From assembly GCA_018402565.1 (NCBI GenBank), contig JAGYIQ010000005.1:1-64000 (forward strand): a stretch of 64,000 nt of DNA. The letters are read 5' to 3'. This document shows, in pieces, positions 46,205 to 55,311 of this stretch. This stretch comes from Pirellulaceae bacterium (GTDB lineage Bacteria > Planctomycetota > Planctomycetia > Pirellulales > Pirellulaceae). The position numbers and the translations under genes are program-made. The notes below the pieces were generated by a model, which worked only from the letters and a program-made list of their open reading frames with translations, searched no databases and had not been told where the DNA came from. Every line of letters begins with the position of its first letter. Within the stretch, counting starts at the first letter, position 1.

Positions 46205-46390
46205 AGCGGAACGAGTCAACGCGTTTCGGGCCCAGGGAAAAGACGTGGTCGCGAGAGCGTTTTCCTTACCCTGGATCGGACGTGGCAGCGGAGGTAGCGG
46301 AACGCGTCAAGCGTTTCGGGCCCCGGGAAAGGACGTAGTCGCGAGAGCCCGTTTTCCTTACCCCGGATCGGACGTGGCAGCGGAAGAAAT
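46205..46390 (+). repeat. Two diverged copies related to the 91-base unit
   Basis: AGCGGAACGNGTCAANGCGTTTCGGG, GGGAAAAGACGTGGTCGCGA and CGTTTTCCTTACCC with GGATCGGACGTGGCAGCGGA repeat twice. The core GTAGCGGAACGCGTCAAGCG at 46294 is identical to the core of the array at 61.2-64 kb. The rest of 46070-46548 has no gene. Confidence 0.75.
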
Positions 46391-46548
46391 CAACCCGCCC
46401 CCACAATCGTCAGGACCGGCACGGCTTGCCCAGTCGAGCGAGATTCTGGACGCTCGAGATCGGATTCTGCGGGGACGGTTCTCAACCTGACCTAAGGTTC
46501 GGCGTCCGTTAGAACCCCCAAACCGTCCTTTGGCTGGAGCCCGTGGCC

Positions 46549-47730
46549 ATGCGTCACCTGCCGACTCGATTTGCCGTCCTGTGCGTTTGTCTGTGGTCGC
46601 TGTTCCCAGCGTCCGTCGAGGCTGGCCCGTTGCTCGATTGGATCAAGCAGCGATGCGGGGGCGGTAATCAGACCACTCCGGTGGGTCTGACCGCGACTTC
46701 GGGTTCGTTTACACAAGCTCCGACCACGTTGATGCCGGGGCAATGCCAGCAGACCTGCATGCAGACCTGCCAAAAAGTAACGGTCAATTACGTGCCGTAC
46801 ACGGATTACCGCACAACTTGGCAACGCGTGCCGGTGACGAACTATCGTCCGGTGACCAGCACCGACCCGACGTCGGGCTGCACGACCACCTGCATGCGGC
46901 CCTGCACCGACTACCAGTGGCAGCTGCAGCGGATCCCCTACACGACCTATCGTCCCGTGTATCAAACGCAAAATTATCAAGTGCCGGTGACGACGATCAC
47001 CAACGACTGCGGCACGAGTGCGGGTTGCTCGACCTGCCCGGTGCCGGGCGGGATGCCGGCAACCGGCTTTTCGTCGGCCCCGTCCGCCGGATTTTTTCCA
47101 GGCGTGAGTGGTGCACCGACGATGCCGTCGCAAGTCCCGGCCGATGGGGTACCGATGTTGGGCAGCCAGATGCCAACGCCGGTCGATCCTTATGCAGCCA
47201 GCCGCGCGGGGGCCTTCCGCCCGAACTTTCCCGCTGGCAACGTGGCGTTGGGCAACCCCTACGCCAATCCGAACGCCTACAGCGGCATGAGCTCGGCCAG
47301 CGGTTACCAGGCCCCGCCGCGTCGCTCGCCGCCGCCGGTCTATTACCCACCGCTCCCCTCGGGCTTTGCCGCTCCCGATCCGGAACCCGCCCCGGCCATG
47401 ACTCCGCCGCCGGCCACCGGTCGCTCGATCTTGGATGACTTCGGCACCCAATCGCGGCCCAGCAGCGGGACCGCGACGTTGGCACCGCCGGCGTGGCCCG
47501 ACCCCGTGCCAGCTCAGCGTTGGGAGTACAACACCCCCCCGAGCGGTTCGAGTGGCGACCAGACGGCTCATCGCGATGTGCAACAACCGTGGGACTATAG
47601 CCCGGTGCGTTTGGCCAGCTTCGAAGTGCCGGTCGCTGAACCGGTCGCTCAACCGTTGCCCGTCGCCCCTATCGCACCCGCCAACGATGGTTGGAACCAC
47701 GACCGCGGCTTGAACGCCGACTGGAACTAA
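46549..47730 (+). CDS. Secreted Tyr/Thr/Cys-rich planctomycete protein
   Basis: A 393-residue protein from the ATG at 46549 (GGAG 11 bases upstream; a GTG at 46543 is possible). A signal peptide (FAVLCVCLWSLFPASVEAG) is followed by a repeat-like section of VNYVPYTDYRTTWQRVPVTN, YRPVTS, CTDYQWQLQRIPYTTYRPVY type, with paired cysteines (CQQTCMQTC, CTTTCMRPC). The C-terminal half is Pro/Gly/Ser-rich and low in complexity. Similar Y-x-x-Y/V repeats occur in planctomycete cell-surface proteins. It is probably an exported envelope or matrix protein; no enzymatic motif. Confidence 0.8.
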   Translation: MRHLPTRFAVLCVCLWSLFPASVEAGPLLDWIKQRCGGGNQTTPVGLTATSGSFTQAPTTLMPGQCQQTCMQTCQKVTVNYVPYTDYRTTWQRVPVTNYRPVTSTDPTSGCTTTCMRPCTDYQWQLQRIPYTTYRPVYQTQNYQVPVTTITNDCGTSAGCSTCPVPGGMPATGFSSAPSAGFFPGVSGAPTMPSQVPADGVPMLGSQMPTPVDPYAASRAGAFRPNFPAGNVALGNPYANPNAYSGMSSASGYQAPPRRSPPPVYYPPLPSGFAAPDPEPAPAMTPPPATGRSILDDFGTQSRPSSGTATLAPPAWPDPVPAQRWEYNTPPSGSSGDQTAHRDVQQPWDYSPVRLASFEVPVAEPVAQPLPVAPIAPANDGWNHDRGLNADWN

Positions 47731-47785
47731 TGCTCTGTCACCGTTTGATTTTGGGATCGGTGCGGTAAAGGCGTCAGTTGAATGG
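47731..47785. mobile_element. Half copy of the MITE-like element
   Basis: TGCTCTGTCACCGTTTGATT, TTGGGATCGGTGCGGTAAAG and GCGTCAG match the left half of copy 1 (16791-16838) only. The rest of 47786-47965 holds no recognisable feature. Confidence 0.7.
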
Positions 47786-47965
47786 GATTGGCACATCATC
47801 TCTAGGGACAATCTTTCCCGAGCCAATTCCGACAGAAGCGAACTTGACTTCCCGCCCGTACGTCATAATAATGTCATGAACGAGCTGAGGTAGGGGGGAG
47901 GCGGGTGATGACAATCGTCCGCTGACTGCCTGGGAGAGGTGCTTGGGGTGCGTTGAGGTGTGTGG

Positions 47966-48562
47966 ATGGCAACGATCGAATTGAATGAGGTGCCGCTGGA
48001 GGCTTTGCGTGCCTTACTGGCGATGAGTCCTGCGCAGCGTGAGTTGCTAAAGCGTTTTATCGAGGGCAGTTCGGAGGTACAGGCAACGGTGCGCCGACTG
48101 TGTGCCGACCTGGAGCGCGAGCAAGCGACAGACCAGGAAAAGCGTCAGGCGATCTCGACGATCTTCGCGGTACTGGGTGGTCGGGTAGATTGCGGACCGA
48201 TTGGCGACACCGATGCGACCTCGTTTGCAGACCGCTTGAGTCAGTTACTCGAGAGCAAAAAGATCACGCAGGAAGAATTGGCCGACAGAATGGGTTGTAC
48301 CCAGTCGGCGGTATCCAAGCTTTTGAGCCGCGGGGCTCGACCGAGACGCGGAACGATCCTCAAGCTGGCCGCGGCGTTACAAGTGGAACCCAGGGTGTTA
48401 TGGCCGCAGCTGGAGGTCCTAGGGATTCTGGATTCCGTATCAGATTTTTTGGCTGAACAGGAATTGACGGTAGAGCAAGCTGCCGCCTTGGATGTTGCGA
48501 GCCGAAGCCCTTCAATCAACGTCAGAACTCGCGAACTCCCATCGCGGACGAGGAACTCGTAG
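47966..48562 (+). CDS. XRE-family helix-turn-helix regulator
   Basis: A 198-residue protein from the ATG at 47966. An N-terminal helical half (LEALRALLAMSPAQRELLKR) is followed by an HTH at about residues 90-150: FADRLSQLLESKKITQEELA, DRMGCTQSAVSKLLSRGARP, RRGTILKLAAALQVEP, typical of XRE/Cro. The stop is immediately followed by the TTG start of a GNAT gene, so the two are a unit. Confidence 0.88.
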   Translation: MATIELNEVPLEALRALLAMSPAQRELLKRFIEGSSEVQATVRRLCADLEREQATDQEKRQAISTIFAVLGGRVDCGPIGDTDATSFADRLSQLLESKKITQEELADRMGCTQSAVSKLLSRGARPRRGTILKLAAALQVEPRVLWPQLEVLGILDSVSDFLAEQELTVEQAAALDVASRSPSINVRTRELPSRTRNS

Positions 48563-49126
48563 TTGAGCGAAACGGGAGGGCACCCCCTTTTTGCTGATGA
48601 ATTCACGCCAGCAGATCAGAGTTGGTTGGCCGACCTGCATTGCGGTGTGGAAGTTTGGGCGCAAGCGGCGACCGCGTGGATTACGACCTCCGAAGTGCTA
48701 GAGTCCATCTCGAAATACAACACCAAGGTCTGGCTCTATAGAAACTCGGATAACGCAGACGCAATCGTTGGATTTTCCTCGTTAGCAGTCACGGGTTGGA
48801 AGCGGTGGCCTCCGCCGGCGGGATCGCGTGCGAGATTGTTGTATATCCCGCAACTTGGCCTGGATCAGCGGTACCGTGGGTATCCGCCCGATCCGGAATG
48901 GCGGTATTCCAACCAAATTATGGAGCATCTGATCGGACAAGCTAAACGGCTAGCGCGGCAGATACAGATAGAAAAACCTCCTAGCAAGCATGTCGAACTA
49001 TTGACGCTGAAGGTTCATCAAGAAAATCGAGCGGCCCAACATCTTTACACCCGATTTGGCTTCCAATGTTTGCCATCATTTGAAGACGAGCAGCACTTGA
49101 TGATGTACCACAAACTGAGTCTCTGA
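48563..49126 (+). CDS. GNAT-family N-acetyltransferase-like protein
   Basis: A 187-residue protein that appears to start at a TTG directly abutting the preceding stop; no closer ATG exists. The fold is suggested by LYIPQLGLDQRYRGYPPD and NQIMEHLIGQAKRLARQI (acetyl-CoA loop region, with a degenerate Q/RxxGx/A motif) and by LTLKVHQENRAAQHLYTRFG then FQCLPSF, the standard last strand-helix of GNAT enzymes. An HTH gene plus GNAT gene could be a toxin-antitoxin pair or a regulated modifying enzyme. The substrate is unknown. Confidence 0.75.
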   Translation: MSETGGHPLFADEFTPADQSWLADLHCGVEVWAQAATAWITTSEVLESISKYNTKVWLYRNSDNADAIVGFSSLAVTGWKRWPPPAGSRARLLYIPQLGLDQRYRGYPPDPEWRYSNQIMEHLIGQAKRLARQIQIEKPPSKHVELLTLKVHQENRAAQHLYTRFGFQCLPSFEDEQHLMMYHKLSL

Positions 49127-49173
49127 ATCGCCCCGCCAATCGATCTTATTCTCACCCTCCGCCCGCCTGTCCG

Positions 49174-50040
49174 TCAATCTCGCACTGCTTTTGTACGAGC
49201 AGCACTTTGGCGTTGATGCTCCTTTTTTGTCAATTGGCGAATGGCGGGGGTGAGTCGCAAGGGACGGTTGAGTAGCCCAAGCCATTGCTGGTCCAACAGG
49301 TCGCGGAAGACGGGATGGGAACCCCACGGGGTATGGGTCCGCCAGGCCTGGTCGTGGGGATCTTGAAAAATACGCAGAATTTGCGCCGCTCGTTCGCTGA
49401 AGCCAATCAGGCTACCGCGGCCGCGACAACAATCACGACACACCAGGCTGGTGTCGGCCAGACTAAAGAACAACTTGCCCATGCGACGATTGCTCAGATG
49501 ATCGACCGGATCAGTGACGGCCAGGGTCGCGGGTATGAGCGGCGCGTCGCAACCGGCGCAGTGGGTCAGCCCCAAGCCGTGGCCCAGCAACTGCAGCATG
49601 CGCATCTCGTAGCGGAGCAGGATGGCGCTGACACTCTGGTAGGCAAAGTCGGTCTCGGGGGTCTGCAAGTCGTGCAGTGTCTGCACCGCCAGTGCAAAGA
49701 GTTCGGGCAGCGGCTCATGGGGTTCCGTGAAATCGTCCAGGAGTTCGGCCAGGTAATAGCCGGCGTAGAGTCGCGCCAAGGACCATTGGCAGGGACGGAA
49801 GCGGCGGACCAACTTGGCCTCGGTCAGCAGGTCCAAGCTGCCGGCTCGGCGAGGAATAAAAATCACTTGCGAGAGCGACAGCGTATCGATGGCGCCGAAG
49901 AAGGCGCTTTTGGGTCGGCGAGCCCCCTTGGCCATGGCACTGATTTTCCCAGCCGATTGGGTCAGCAGTGTGATCACGGCGCTGGATTCACTGAAGTCCA
50001 CCACACGGAGGACGATCGCCAGAGATTTTTCGCTGCTCAC
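49174..50040 (-). CDS. recO: DNA repair protein RecO
   Basis: A 288-residue protein with a GTG start at 50040. The N-terminal OB fold (AIVLRVVDFSESSAVITLLT, GKISAMAKGARRPKS) and the helical C-terminal domain with GLGLTHCAGCDAP and CRDC (zinc-binding Cys pairs) match RecO, which loads RecA with RecR in the RecFOR pathway. It diverges from prfB with a ~100-base shared promoter region. The last ~15 residues are basic. Confidence 0.93.
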   Translation of the reverse strand: MSSEKSLAIVLRVVDFSESSAVITLLTQSAGKISAMAKGARRPKSAFFGAIDTLSLSQVIFIPRRAGSLDLLTEAKLVRRFRPCQWSLARLYAGYYLAELLDDFTEPHEPLPELFALAVQTLHDLQTPETDFAYQSVSAILLRYEMRMLQLLGHGLGLTHCAGCDAPLIPATLAVTDPVDHLSNRRMGKLFFSLADTSLVCRDCCRGRGSLIGFSERAAQILRIFQDPHDQAWRTHTPWGSHPVFRDLLDQQWLGLLNRPLRLTPAIRQLTKKEHQRQSAARTKAVRD

Positions 50041-50143
50041 GGGAACACCAGTCGGATTGTCGATGCGGGGCTGTCAAGTCTATACTGCCCAGCCCGGAGG
50101 GGGGAGGACCGGGGCCGCCGATTGAACTTGAGAGGAAGATTGC

Positions 50144-51272
50144 ATGAGTCAAGCCTGGACAGACCGTTGTGAAGCTTTGTCGACCCGAGTCCTCCAACTC
50201 AAGGACTCTCTTTGACTACGACAAGCGTGTTCTCGAAATAGGCTCGATAGAGCACCAGATGAGCCAGTCGGGTTTCTGGGATGACTCGGCCAGGGCCCAG
50301 ACGACGATGCAGCAATTGAAGGCCTTGAAGTCTTCCACTGCGAAACTGACCGAATTGGTCAAGGCCCAAGCCGATCTGCCGGACTTGATGGCGATGGCGG
50401 AGGAGGACAGCAGTTTAGTGGCCGAGATCACCGCGGAGCTGGATCGCTGGGAAAAGCTACTGGACGACCTGGAGCTCCAGGCGTTGCTCAACGGCCCGCA
50501 CGATCAAGCGGGCGCGATCATCAGCATCAACGCGCGGGACGGCGGCACCGACGCCAATGACTGGGCCGAGATGCTGATGAAGATGTACCTGTCCTGGGCC
50601 AAGGACCAGGGCTTCGAGGCGGCGTTGTTGGATCGCAGCGACAACGACGAGGCGGGCATCAACCAGGCCACGATCTCCATCCGCGGGCCGATGGCCTATG
50701 GGTATTTGAAGGGCGAGACGGGCATGCACCGCTTGGTGCGGATCAGCCCGTTCAACTCGGAGGGCAAGCGGCAGACCAGTTTCGCGGCGGTGGATGTCTC
50801 GCCCGAGGTGGAGGACGAGGCGGAGATCGAAATCGATCCCGAGGACGTGCGGACGGACACCTTCCGGGCATCCGGGGCGGGTGGACAGCACGTTAACAAG
50901 ACCGACAGCGCGGTACGCTTGACTCACTTGCCCACCAACACGGTGGTGCAGTGCCAGAGCGAACGCAGCCAGCACCAGAACCGCGACCAGGCGTGGAAGA
51001 TGTTGCGGGCCAAGTTGGCCCAGTTGGCCGAGATGCGGCGGGAAGAGGAAGAAGCGGCCAAGTACCAGACCAAAGCGCGGGTCGGGTTCGGGTCGCAGAT
51101 TCGCAACTACTTCCTGCATCCGGACCAGCGAATCAAAGACGTGCGGACCGGGCATGCCATGGGCAGTTTCCACGCGGTGATGAACGGGGACATCCAAGGC
51201 TTCCTGGACGCGTACTTGGCCTGGCGAGCGAAAGAAGAGGGCCTGGGTGGCATTGGCAAGCAAGGCGACTGA
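50144..51272 (+). CDS. prfB: Peptide chain release factor 2, with programmed +1 frameshift
   Basis: The ATG at 50144 opens a 23-codon frame ending ...LQLKDSL at an in-frame TGA (50213-50215). A +1 shift at CTTTGAC continues LDYDKRVLEIGSIEHQMSQS and the complete RF2 body, including the GGQ loop (GAGGQHVNKTDSAVRLTHLP) and the region needed for TGA reading. The total is ~375 residues, as usual. RF2 ends translation at TGA/TAA, and the shift gives autoregulation by RF2 level. An AAGGA stimulator lies 4 bases before the slip codon. Confidence 0.97.
50201..50216 (+). promoter_or_regulatory. prfB recoding site
   Basis: AAGGA (50201-50205), spacer CTCT, slippery CTT (50210-50212), stop TGA (50213-50215), then C. 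This is the same layout as the E. coli prfB shift site, with a one-base longer spacer. Confidence 0.93.
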
Positions 51273-51277
51273 CTATC

Positions 51278-51949
51278 GTGACTAAAGCATGGACGGTGGC
51301 GACGCCGTCGGTAGGAGCGGCGGGCGGGGCGGTTCAGCCCTGGTTGGCCGCTCGGTTTGTGTGGCAGCGGGACCGGTTCACGCACCAGATTGTCTGTGGC
51401 TGGGCGGATCAGGAGCGAGTGCTGTTGCAGTCGGTCGAGGGGTCGGATGTGCAGGATTTTCCGCCCAGTCCGCCGCTGCAGGACATGAGCGTGGAGGCCC
51501 GCGGGCCGGGCCAAGTGGCACTGGGGGTGGGCATGGCGGGCGGGGCGATGTGGTCGCTGGGTGTGGCGGCCGACGGACAACTGCCGCAGTTGGAATTCGA
51601 TTGGGCCTGCCAAGCCCGCGGGGCCGAGATCTGGCCCAGAAATTGCTACGTTTCTCTCCCGGACGCAGGCCCTGACAATTGGGCGGCGGACGAAGTGGTG
51701 TTGTTTCGCCTGAATGAGCCGGAGGGGTTGTGCCGCGAGGTGCGACTGACTTTGGCCGCGGCGACCGGTGACTTGTTGCCGCCGAGTTACCAAATCCAGC
51801 GACAAGCACCGCCGCTCTCCGCCGAATACTCCTTGGCTGTGAACCTGCCGGCCGAATGTTCGGTCGTGCGAGTGGAAGACCGCGACGTCGCGGTCACCGG
51901 CCGAACCGCCCTGCGATGGCAGTATCGAATCCATTGGCAGACGTTGTGA
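51278..51949 (+). CDS. Conserved-looking hypothetical protein
   Basis: A 223-residue protein from a GTG at 51278, 5 bases after prfB, with reading continuing to TGA at 51949. I do not recognise the family. It is rich in Trp, Gly and Pro and looks beta-sheet based (RFVWQRDRFTHQIVCGWADQ, GVGMAGGAMWSLGVAADGQL, TALRWQYRIHWQTL). No signal peptide. It lies in a tight plus-strand run prfB - this - metallopeptidase - mnmA, suggesting co-transcription rather than shared function. Confidence 0.75.
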   Translation: MTKAWTVATPSVGAAGGAVQPWLAARFVWQRDRFTHQIVCGWADQERVLLQSVEGSDVQDFPPSPPLQDMSVEARGPGQVALGVGMAGGAMWSLGVAADGQLPQLEFDWACQARGAEIWPRNCYVSLPDAGPDNWAADEVVLFRLNEPEGLCREVRLTLAAATGDLLPPSYQIQRQAPPLSAEYSLAVNLPAECSVVRVEDRDVAVTGRTALRWQYRIHWQTL

Positions 51950-51964
51950 GAGGAGCGACGAGCG

Positions 51965-52681
51965 ATGTTGTTTTTTGACACGATGTATTTGTGGATGGTC
52001 TTGATCCCGGGCTTGTTGCTGTCGGGCGGGGCCAGTCTGTTGGTCCGCAGTGCCTTCAGCTATTACAGTCGCGTGGGTTCGCAGCGGGGATTTACGGGCG
52101 CCCAAGCCGCCCAACGACTGCTGGACCGAGCCGGGATCCGCGACGTGCGAGTGGTCCCAGTGCCGGGCCACCTGACCGACCATTACGATCCAACCAACAA
52201 GGTTCTGGCCCTATCCGAATCGGTTTACGGCAGCCAATCGGTGGCGGCGATCGGCGTGGCCACCCACGAGGCTGGGCATGCGATTCAGCACGCGACCGGT
52301 TACCTGCCCTTGCACCTGCGAGCGCTGACGGTGCCCATGGCCAACATTGGCAGCACACTGGGCCCGTTAGTGATCCTGGGTGGGCTGCTGCTGATGGCCT
52401 CCTCGGCGGCTTTGGGCCAGATCGTGTTTCTGATCGGTATGATCTTGTTTGCCGGAACCCTGTTGTTCCAATTGATCACCTTGCCGGTGGAGTTCGACGC
52501 CAGTGCGCGGGCCAAGCGGTTGGTGGTCGAAGCGGGCATCGTGCAGCCGCAGGAGACGACGGGGATCCATGCCGTTTTGAATGCGGCGGCCATGACGTAC
52601 GTGGCCGCAGCGGTCTCGACCTTACTGACGCTGCTGTATTACCTGATGCGCAGTGGCTTGTTGGGGAATCGCGAGGAGTAA
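51965..52681 (+). CDS. Neutral zinc metallopeptidase, YugP-like membrane protein
   Basis: A 238-residue protein whose ATG at 51965 follows GAGGAGCGACGAGCG. An N-terminal helix (MYLWMVLIPGLLLSGGASLL) is followed by a cytosolic-type segment with DHYDPTNKVLALSESVYGSQ and the zinc-binding VATHEAGHAIQHA (HExxH). Two further hydrophobic segments follow (LGPLVILGGLLLMASSAALG, IVFLIGMILFAGTLLFQLIT), and a C-terminal helix (YVAAAVSTLLTLLYYLM). This matches the YugP family, whose substrates are unknown. Confidence 0.93.
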   Translation: MLFFDTMYLWMVLIPGLLLSGGASLLVRSAFSYYSRVGSQRGFTGAQAAQRLLDRAGIRDVRVVPVPGHLTDHYDPTNKVLALSESVYGSQSVAAIGVATHEAGHAIQHATGYLPLHLRALTVPMANIGSTLGPLVILGGLLLMASSAALGQIVFLIGMILFAGTLLFQLITLPVEFDASARAKRLVVEAGIVQPQETTGIHAVLNAAAMTYVAAAVSTLLTLLYYLMRSGLLGNREE

Positions 52682-52689
52682 CTAAAAGC

Positions 52690-53829
52690 ATGGCACGCAT
52701 TGTATTGGCAATGAGCGGTGGGGTGGACTCGAGCGTGGCCGCTCATCTGCTGGTGCAGCAAGGGCATGACGTGATCGGCGTGTTCATGCGTCACGGCGAA
52801 AAGGCCGCGGTGGCCTGCAGCGTGGATGGCACCTTGGCCAATTCGCCCGTGCTGCCAATCCTGCAGGAGCGGGCCGACCACAAGCAGGGCTGCTGCAGTG
52901 CCTCGGACGCGGCCGACGCGCGGATGGTGGCCGATCGCTTGGGGATTCCGTTCTATGCCTTGAACTTGGAAGACGAGTTCAAAAAGATCGTCGATTATTT
53001 TGTGGCCGAGTACACCGTGGGTCGTACGCCCAACCCCTGCGTGCAATGCAACAATTGGATCAAATTCGGCAAATTATTTCATTATGCCGACTCGGTCGGG
53101 GCCGAGTACGTGGCGACCGGCCATTATGCTCGGTTGGTGCCGCAGGAGTCACGCCCGGACGGCTTGCCTCGGTTGCTCCGTGGGCGAGACGACTCCAAAG
53201 ACCAATCGTACGTTCTGTTTGGGATCCAAGCGCCCCTGCTGCGACGGATGCTGTTGCCGATCGGGGATTACGAAAAGACGGAGATCCGGCGGTTGGCGGG
53301 CGAGGTCGGTCTGCGGGTAGCCGAGAAAAAAGACAGCCAGGAAATTTGTTTTGTCACCAGCGGCCATCACGACCAGTTCGTCAAGCAGCGGCGCGATCAA
53401 GCCGTGGACACGTCGGGCAATTTTGTCGATCGCCAGGGCCGGGTGCTGGGGCGCCACCAGGGGATTGAACGGTTTACGATCGGTCAGCGAAAAGGGTTGG
53501 GGATCGCCTTGGGTGAAGCGACCTTCGTGACCAAGATCGATCCGCAGACCTACGATGTGGTATTGGGGGCGCGGGAGGATTTGGCCCGGGAACAATTGAC
53601 GGCCAATCGCTGCAATTGGCTATTGGACGAGTGTCCGGTGGAGGGACAAACGCTGGAGGGGGCCGCGCAGATCCGCTACAACACCCCGCCGCAAGCGGCC
53701 ACGATTACCGTCCTGCCGCAACAGCGTTTGCAGGTGGACTTTACCGAGCCGGTGACGGGGGTCGCGCCCGGGCAGGCCGTCGTGATCTACTCCGGCGAGC
53801 AGGTCTTGGGCGGCGGTTGGATCGAATAA
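52690..53829 (+). CDS. mnmA: tRNA 2-thiouridine(34) synthase
   Basis: A 379-residue protein starting 8 bases after the metallopeptidase stop. It thiolates U34 of tRNA Lys/Glu/Gln using sulfur relayed to a catalytic Cys. The PP-loop is AMSGGVDSSVAA; the nucleophile region is NPCVQCNNWIKFGK; the second Cys is in SQEICFV. GHYARLVP and FTIGQRKGLG are further family markers. A Cys-rich insert after the PP-loop (VACSVDG ... KQGCCSASDAADAR) is longer than in E. coli MnmA. Confidence 0.97.
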   Translation: MARIVLAMSGGVDSSVAAHLLVQQGHDVIGVFMRHGEKAAVACSVDGTLANSPVLPILQERADHKQGCCSASDAADARMVADRLGIPFYALNLEDEFKKIVDYFVAEYTVGRTPNPCVQCNNWIKFGKLFHYADSVGAEYVATGHYARLVPQESRPDGLPRLLRGRDDSKDQSYVLFGIQAPLLRRMLLPIGDYEKTEIRRLAGEVGLRVAEKKDSQEICFVTSGHHDQFVKQRRDQAVDTSGNFVDRQGRVLGRHQGIERFTIGQRKGLGIALGEATFVTKIDPQTYDVVLGAREDLAREQLTANRCNWLLDECPVEGQTLEGAAQIRYNTPPQAATITVLPQQRLQVDFTEPVTGVAPGQAVVIYSGEQVLGGGWIE

Positions 53830-53944
53830 CCACGAGCTTTAGCCCGGCAATCCACCGGTGACCTACGCCCAATGGCAGGGGCTGTGCCGGCCCGCCGGCC
53901 CTGCGGGCACTCGGGTTCTGGGGGGCATCTTTGGGCAGAGGGTT

Positions 53945-54310
53945 TTCAGCCAAGAAGCTAAGAAGCTAAGAAGCTAAGGGCGTAGGGCGTAGGGCGTAGG
54001 GCAGAAGGCAAAAGGCAGAAAAATTTGGGGCAAAAAAATTGTAAAGCATAGCCAATCGATGCCTGCCTTTACCTTGACGCGCCTAGGCACGGAGGTCCGA
54101 CACTGGTGATGGTATTGATTAGTTGCTATTCAGTTTGTCGCCCCAAACCAAGAACCAAGAGCTAATAGCTAATAGCTATTGGCTAAGCTGTCGCCATCCG
54201 GGCTGTCATCGATTACGATTACGAGCACGAGCACGACCGAAAGCACGACCGAGAGCACGAGCACGACCGAGAGCGAGAGCGAGAGCGAGATTACGAGCAG
54301 GAGCGACAGG
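53945..54310 (+). repeat. Low-complexity intergenic DNA
   Basis: Three AAGCTAAG units, three GGGCGTA units, a GGCAGAAAAATTTGGGGC motif (54014-54040), ATAGCTA repeats near 54165-54180, and an AGCACGACCGA / GAGAGCGAG run at 54220-54300. No gene is visible from 53830 to 54323. Confidence 0.75.
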
Positions 54311-54323
54311 AAAACCCTGGCTA

Positions 54324-55001
54324 CTACTGGTTGGACTGGAGGTAGTCCTTGACCGATTTCCTGGTCATACAAATCAGTAAAACCGTTGGATAAATCAGAA
54401 AGGCGAGTGCCAGAATCCCACTCGTCATGACCGCCATGCCGGCTGGCTCAGCGAACCTTTTCGGGGCATCCGAACTGCCGAGCAGCGTGAGTCCGGTAAA
54501 GATCTGGAATGAAGTCGACAACAGGTTAAAGATGATGGCCCCGACACTGTAGCTGACCGACAGGTCTCGTCCTTTTTCTTTACCCATCAGCAGCAAAACC
54601 CCAGCAGCGATGAGCACAAATGTCAGCAAAGCGCCCAAAACAACGGAGCCAATCTGGAACTGGACATACCCCATCTGTTCATAGACCAACAGCAACGTAT
54701 CACGCGTGAACCCACTTCCTTCTTTTAACCGGTTCAAAGCGATCCCCAAAATCACACCCTGCCAGATGACATAACCCAGACTGAAGAGGCCAATCACCAA
54801 ATTTAAAATCCCGAAGATCAAAATCGAAACGGGTTTCTTCGACCCAACGCCGCCCGCGCCGAGGTTATTGGGACGGTAGCCGCCTGCCCCACCCGGCACT
54901 CCGGCCGCGTAGCTAGGTTGCTGCTGCAGGTAAGCCGGTACTTGCGGCTTTCCCTGCTGAGGCCGAAATTGGGGTGAACCGGGATTATTTGGAGCAGACA
55001 T
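54324..55001 (-). CDS. Four-helix membrane protein of unknown function
   Basis: A 225-residue protein from the ATG at 55001 (AAAGGTAG 4 bases upstream). A Pro/Gln/Gly-rich cytoplasmic-type N-terminus of about 55 residues precedes four predicted helices: ILIFGILNLVIGLFSLGYVI, FQIGSVVLGALLTFVLIAAG, VGAIIFNLLSTSFQIFTGLT, and SGILALAFLIYPTVLLICMT. It ends with a basic tail. No family is recognised; similar small Pro/Gln-leader membrane proteins are frequent in planctomycetes. It appears to be alone in its transcript. Confidence 0.75.
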   Translation of the reverse strand: MSAPNNPGSPQFRPQQGKPQVPAYLQQQPSYAAGVPGGAGGYRPNNLGAGGVGSKKPVSILIFGILNLVIGLFSLGYVIWQGVILGIALNRLKEGSGFTRDTLLLVYEQMGYVQFQIGSVVLGALLTFVLIAAGVLLLMGKEKGRDLSVSYSVGAIIFNLLSTSFQIFTGLTLLGSSDAPKRFAEPAGMAVMTSGILALAFLIYPTVLLICMTRKSVKDYLQSNQ

Positions 55002-55311
55002 AACTACCTTTCTTTAAATAGCTGGCAATAAAAAACTGATTGACAGGCGATTTGAATTCCCATCGGATGTCAAGTTTACTAAAGAAACGGGCCCGGTCAA
55101 GCAATTGGGTAACCGACACAACGGCTCCCCTATTTCAGGGCGACTGGGTCGCCTAAGCCTGATCGTTGATGACTCCGAAGTCGGATGTTTCTAATCAAAA
55201 AGTCACTGAATGACGGCTGATCATGGGGCGGGCAAAACGGGTGAACCGCGAGAGGGGGGAAGGACGCAGAGGAAGACAAACCCGGTGAGTACGGCTTGAG
55301 AACCGCTCAAG

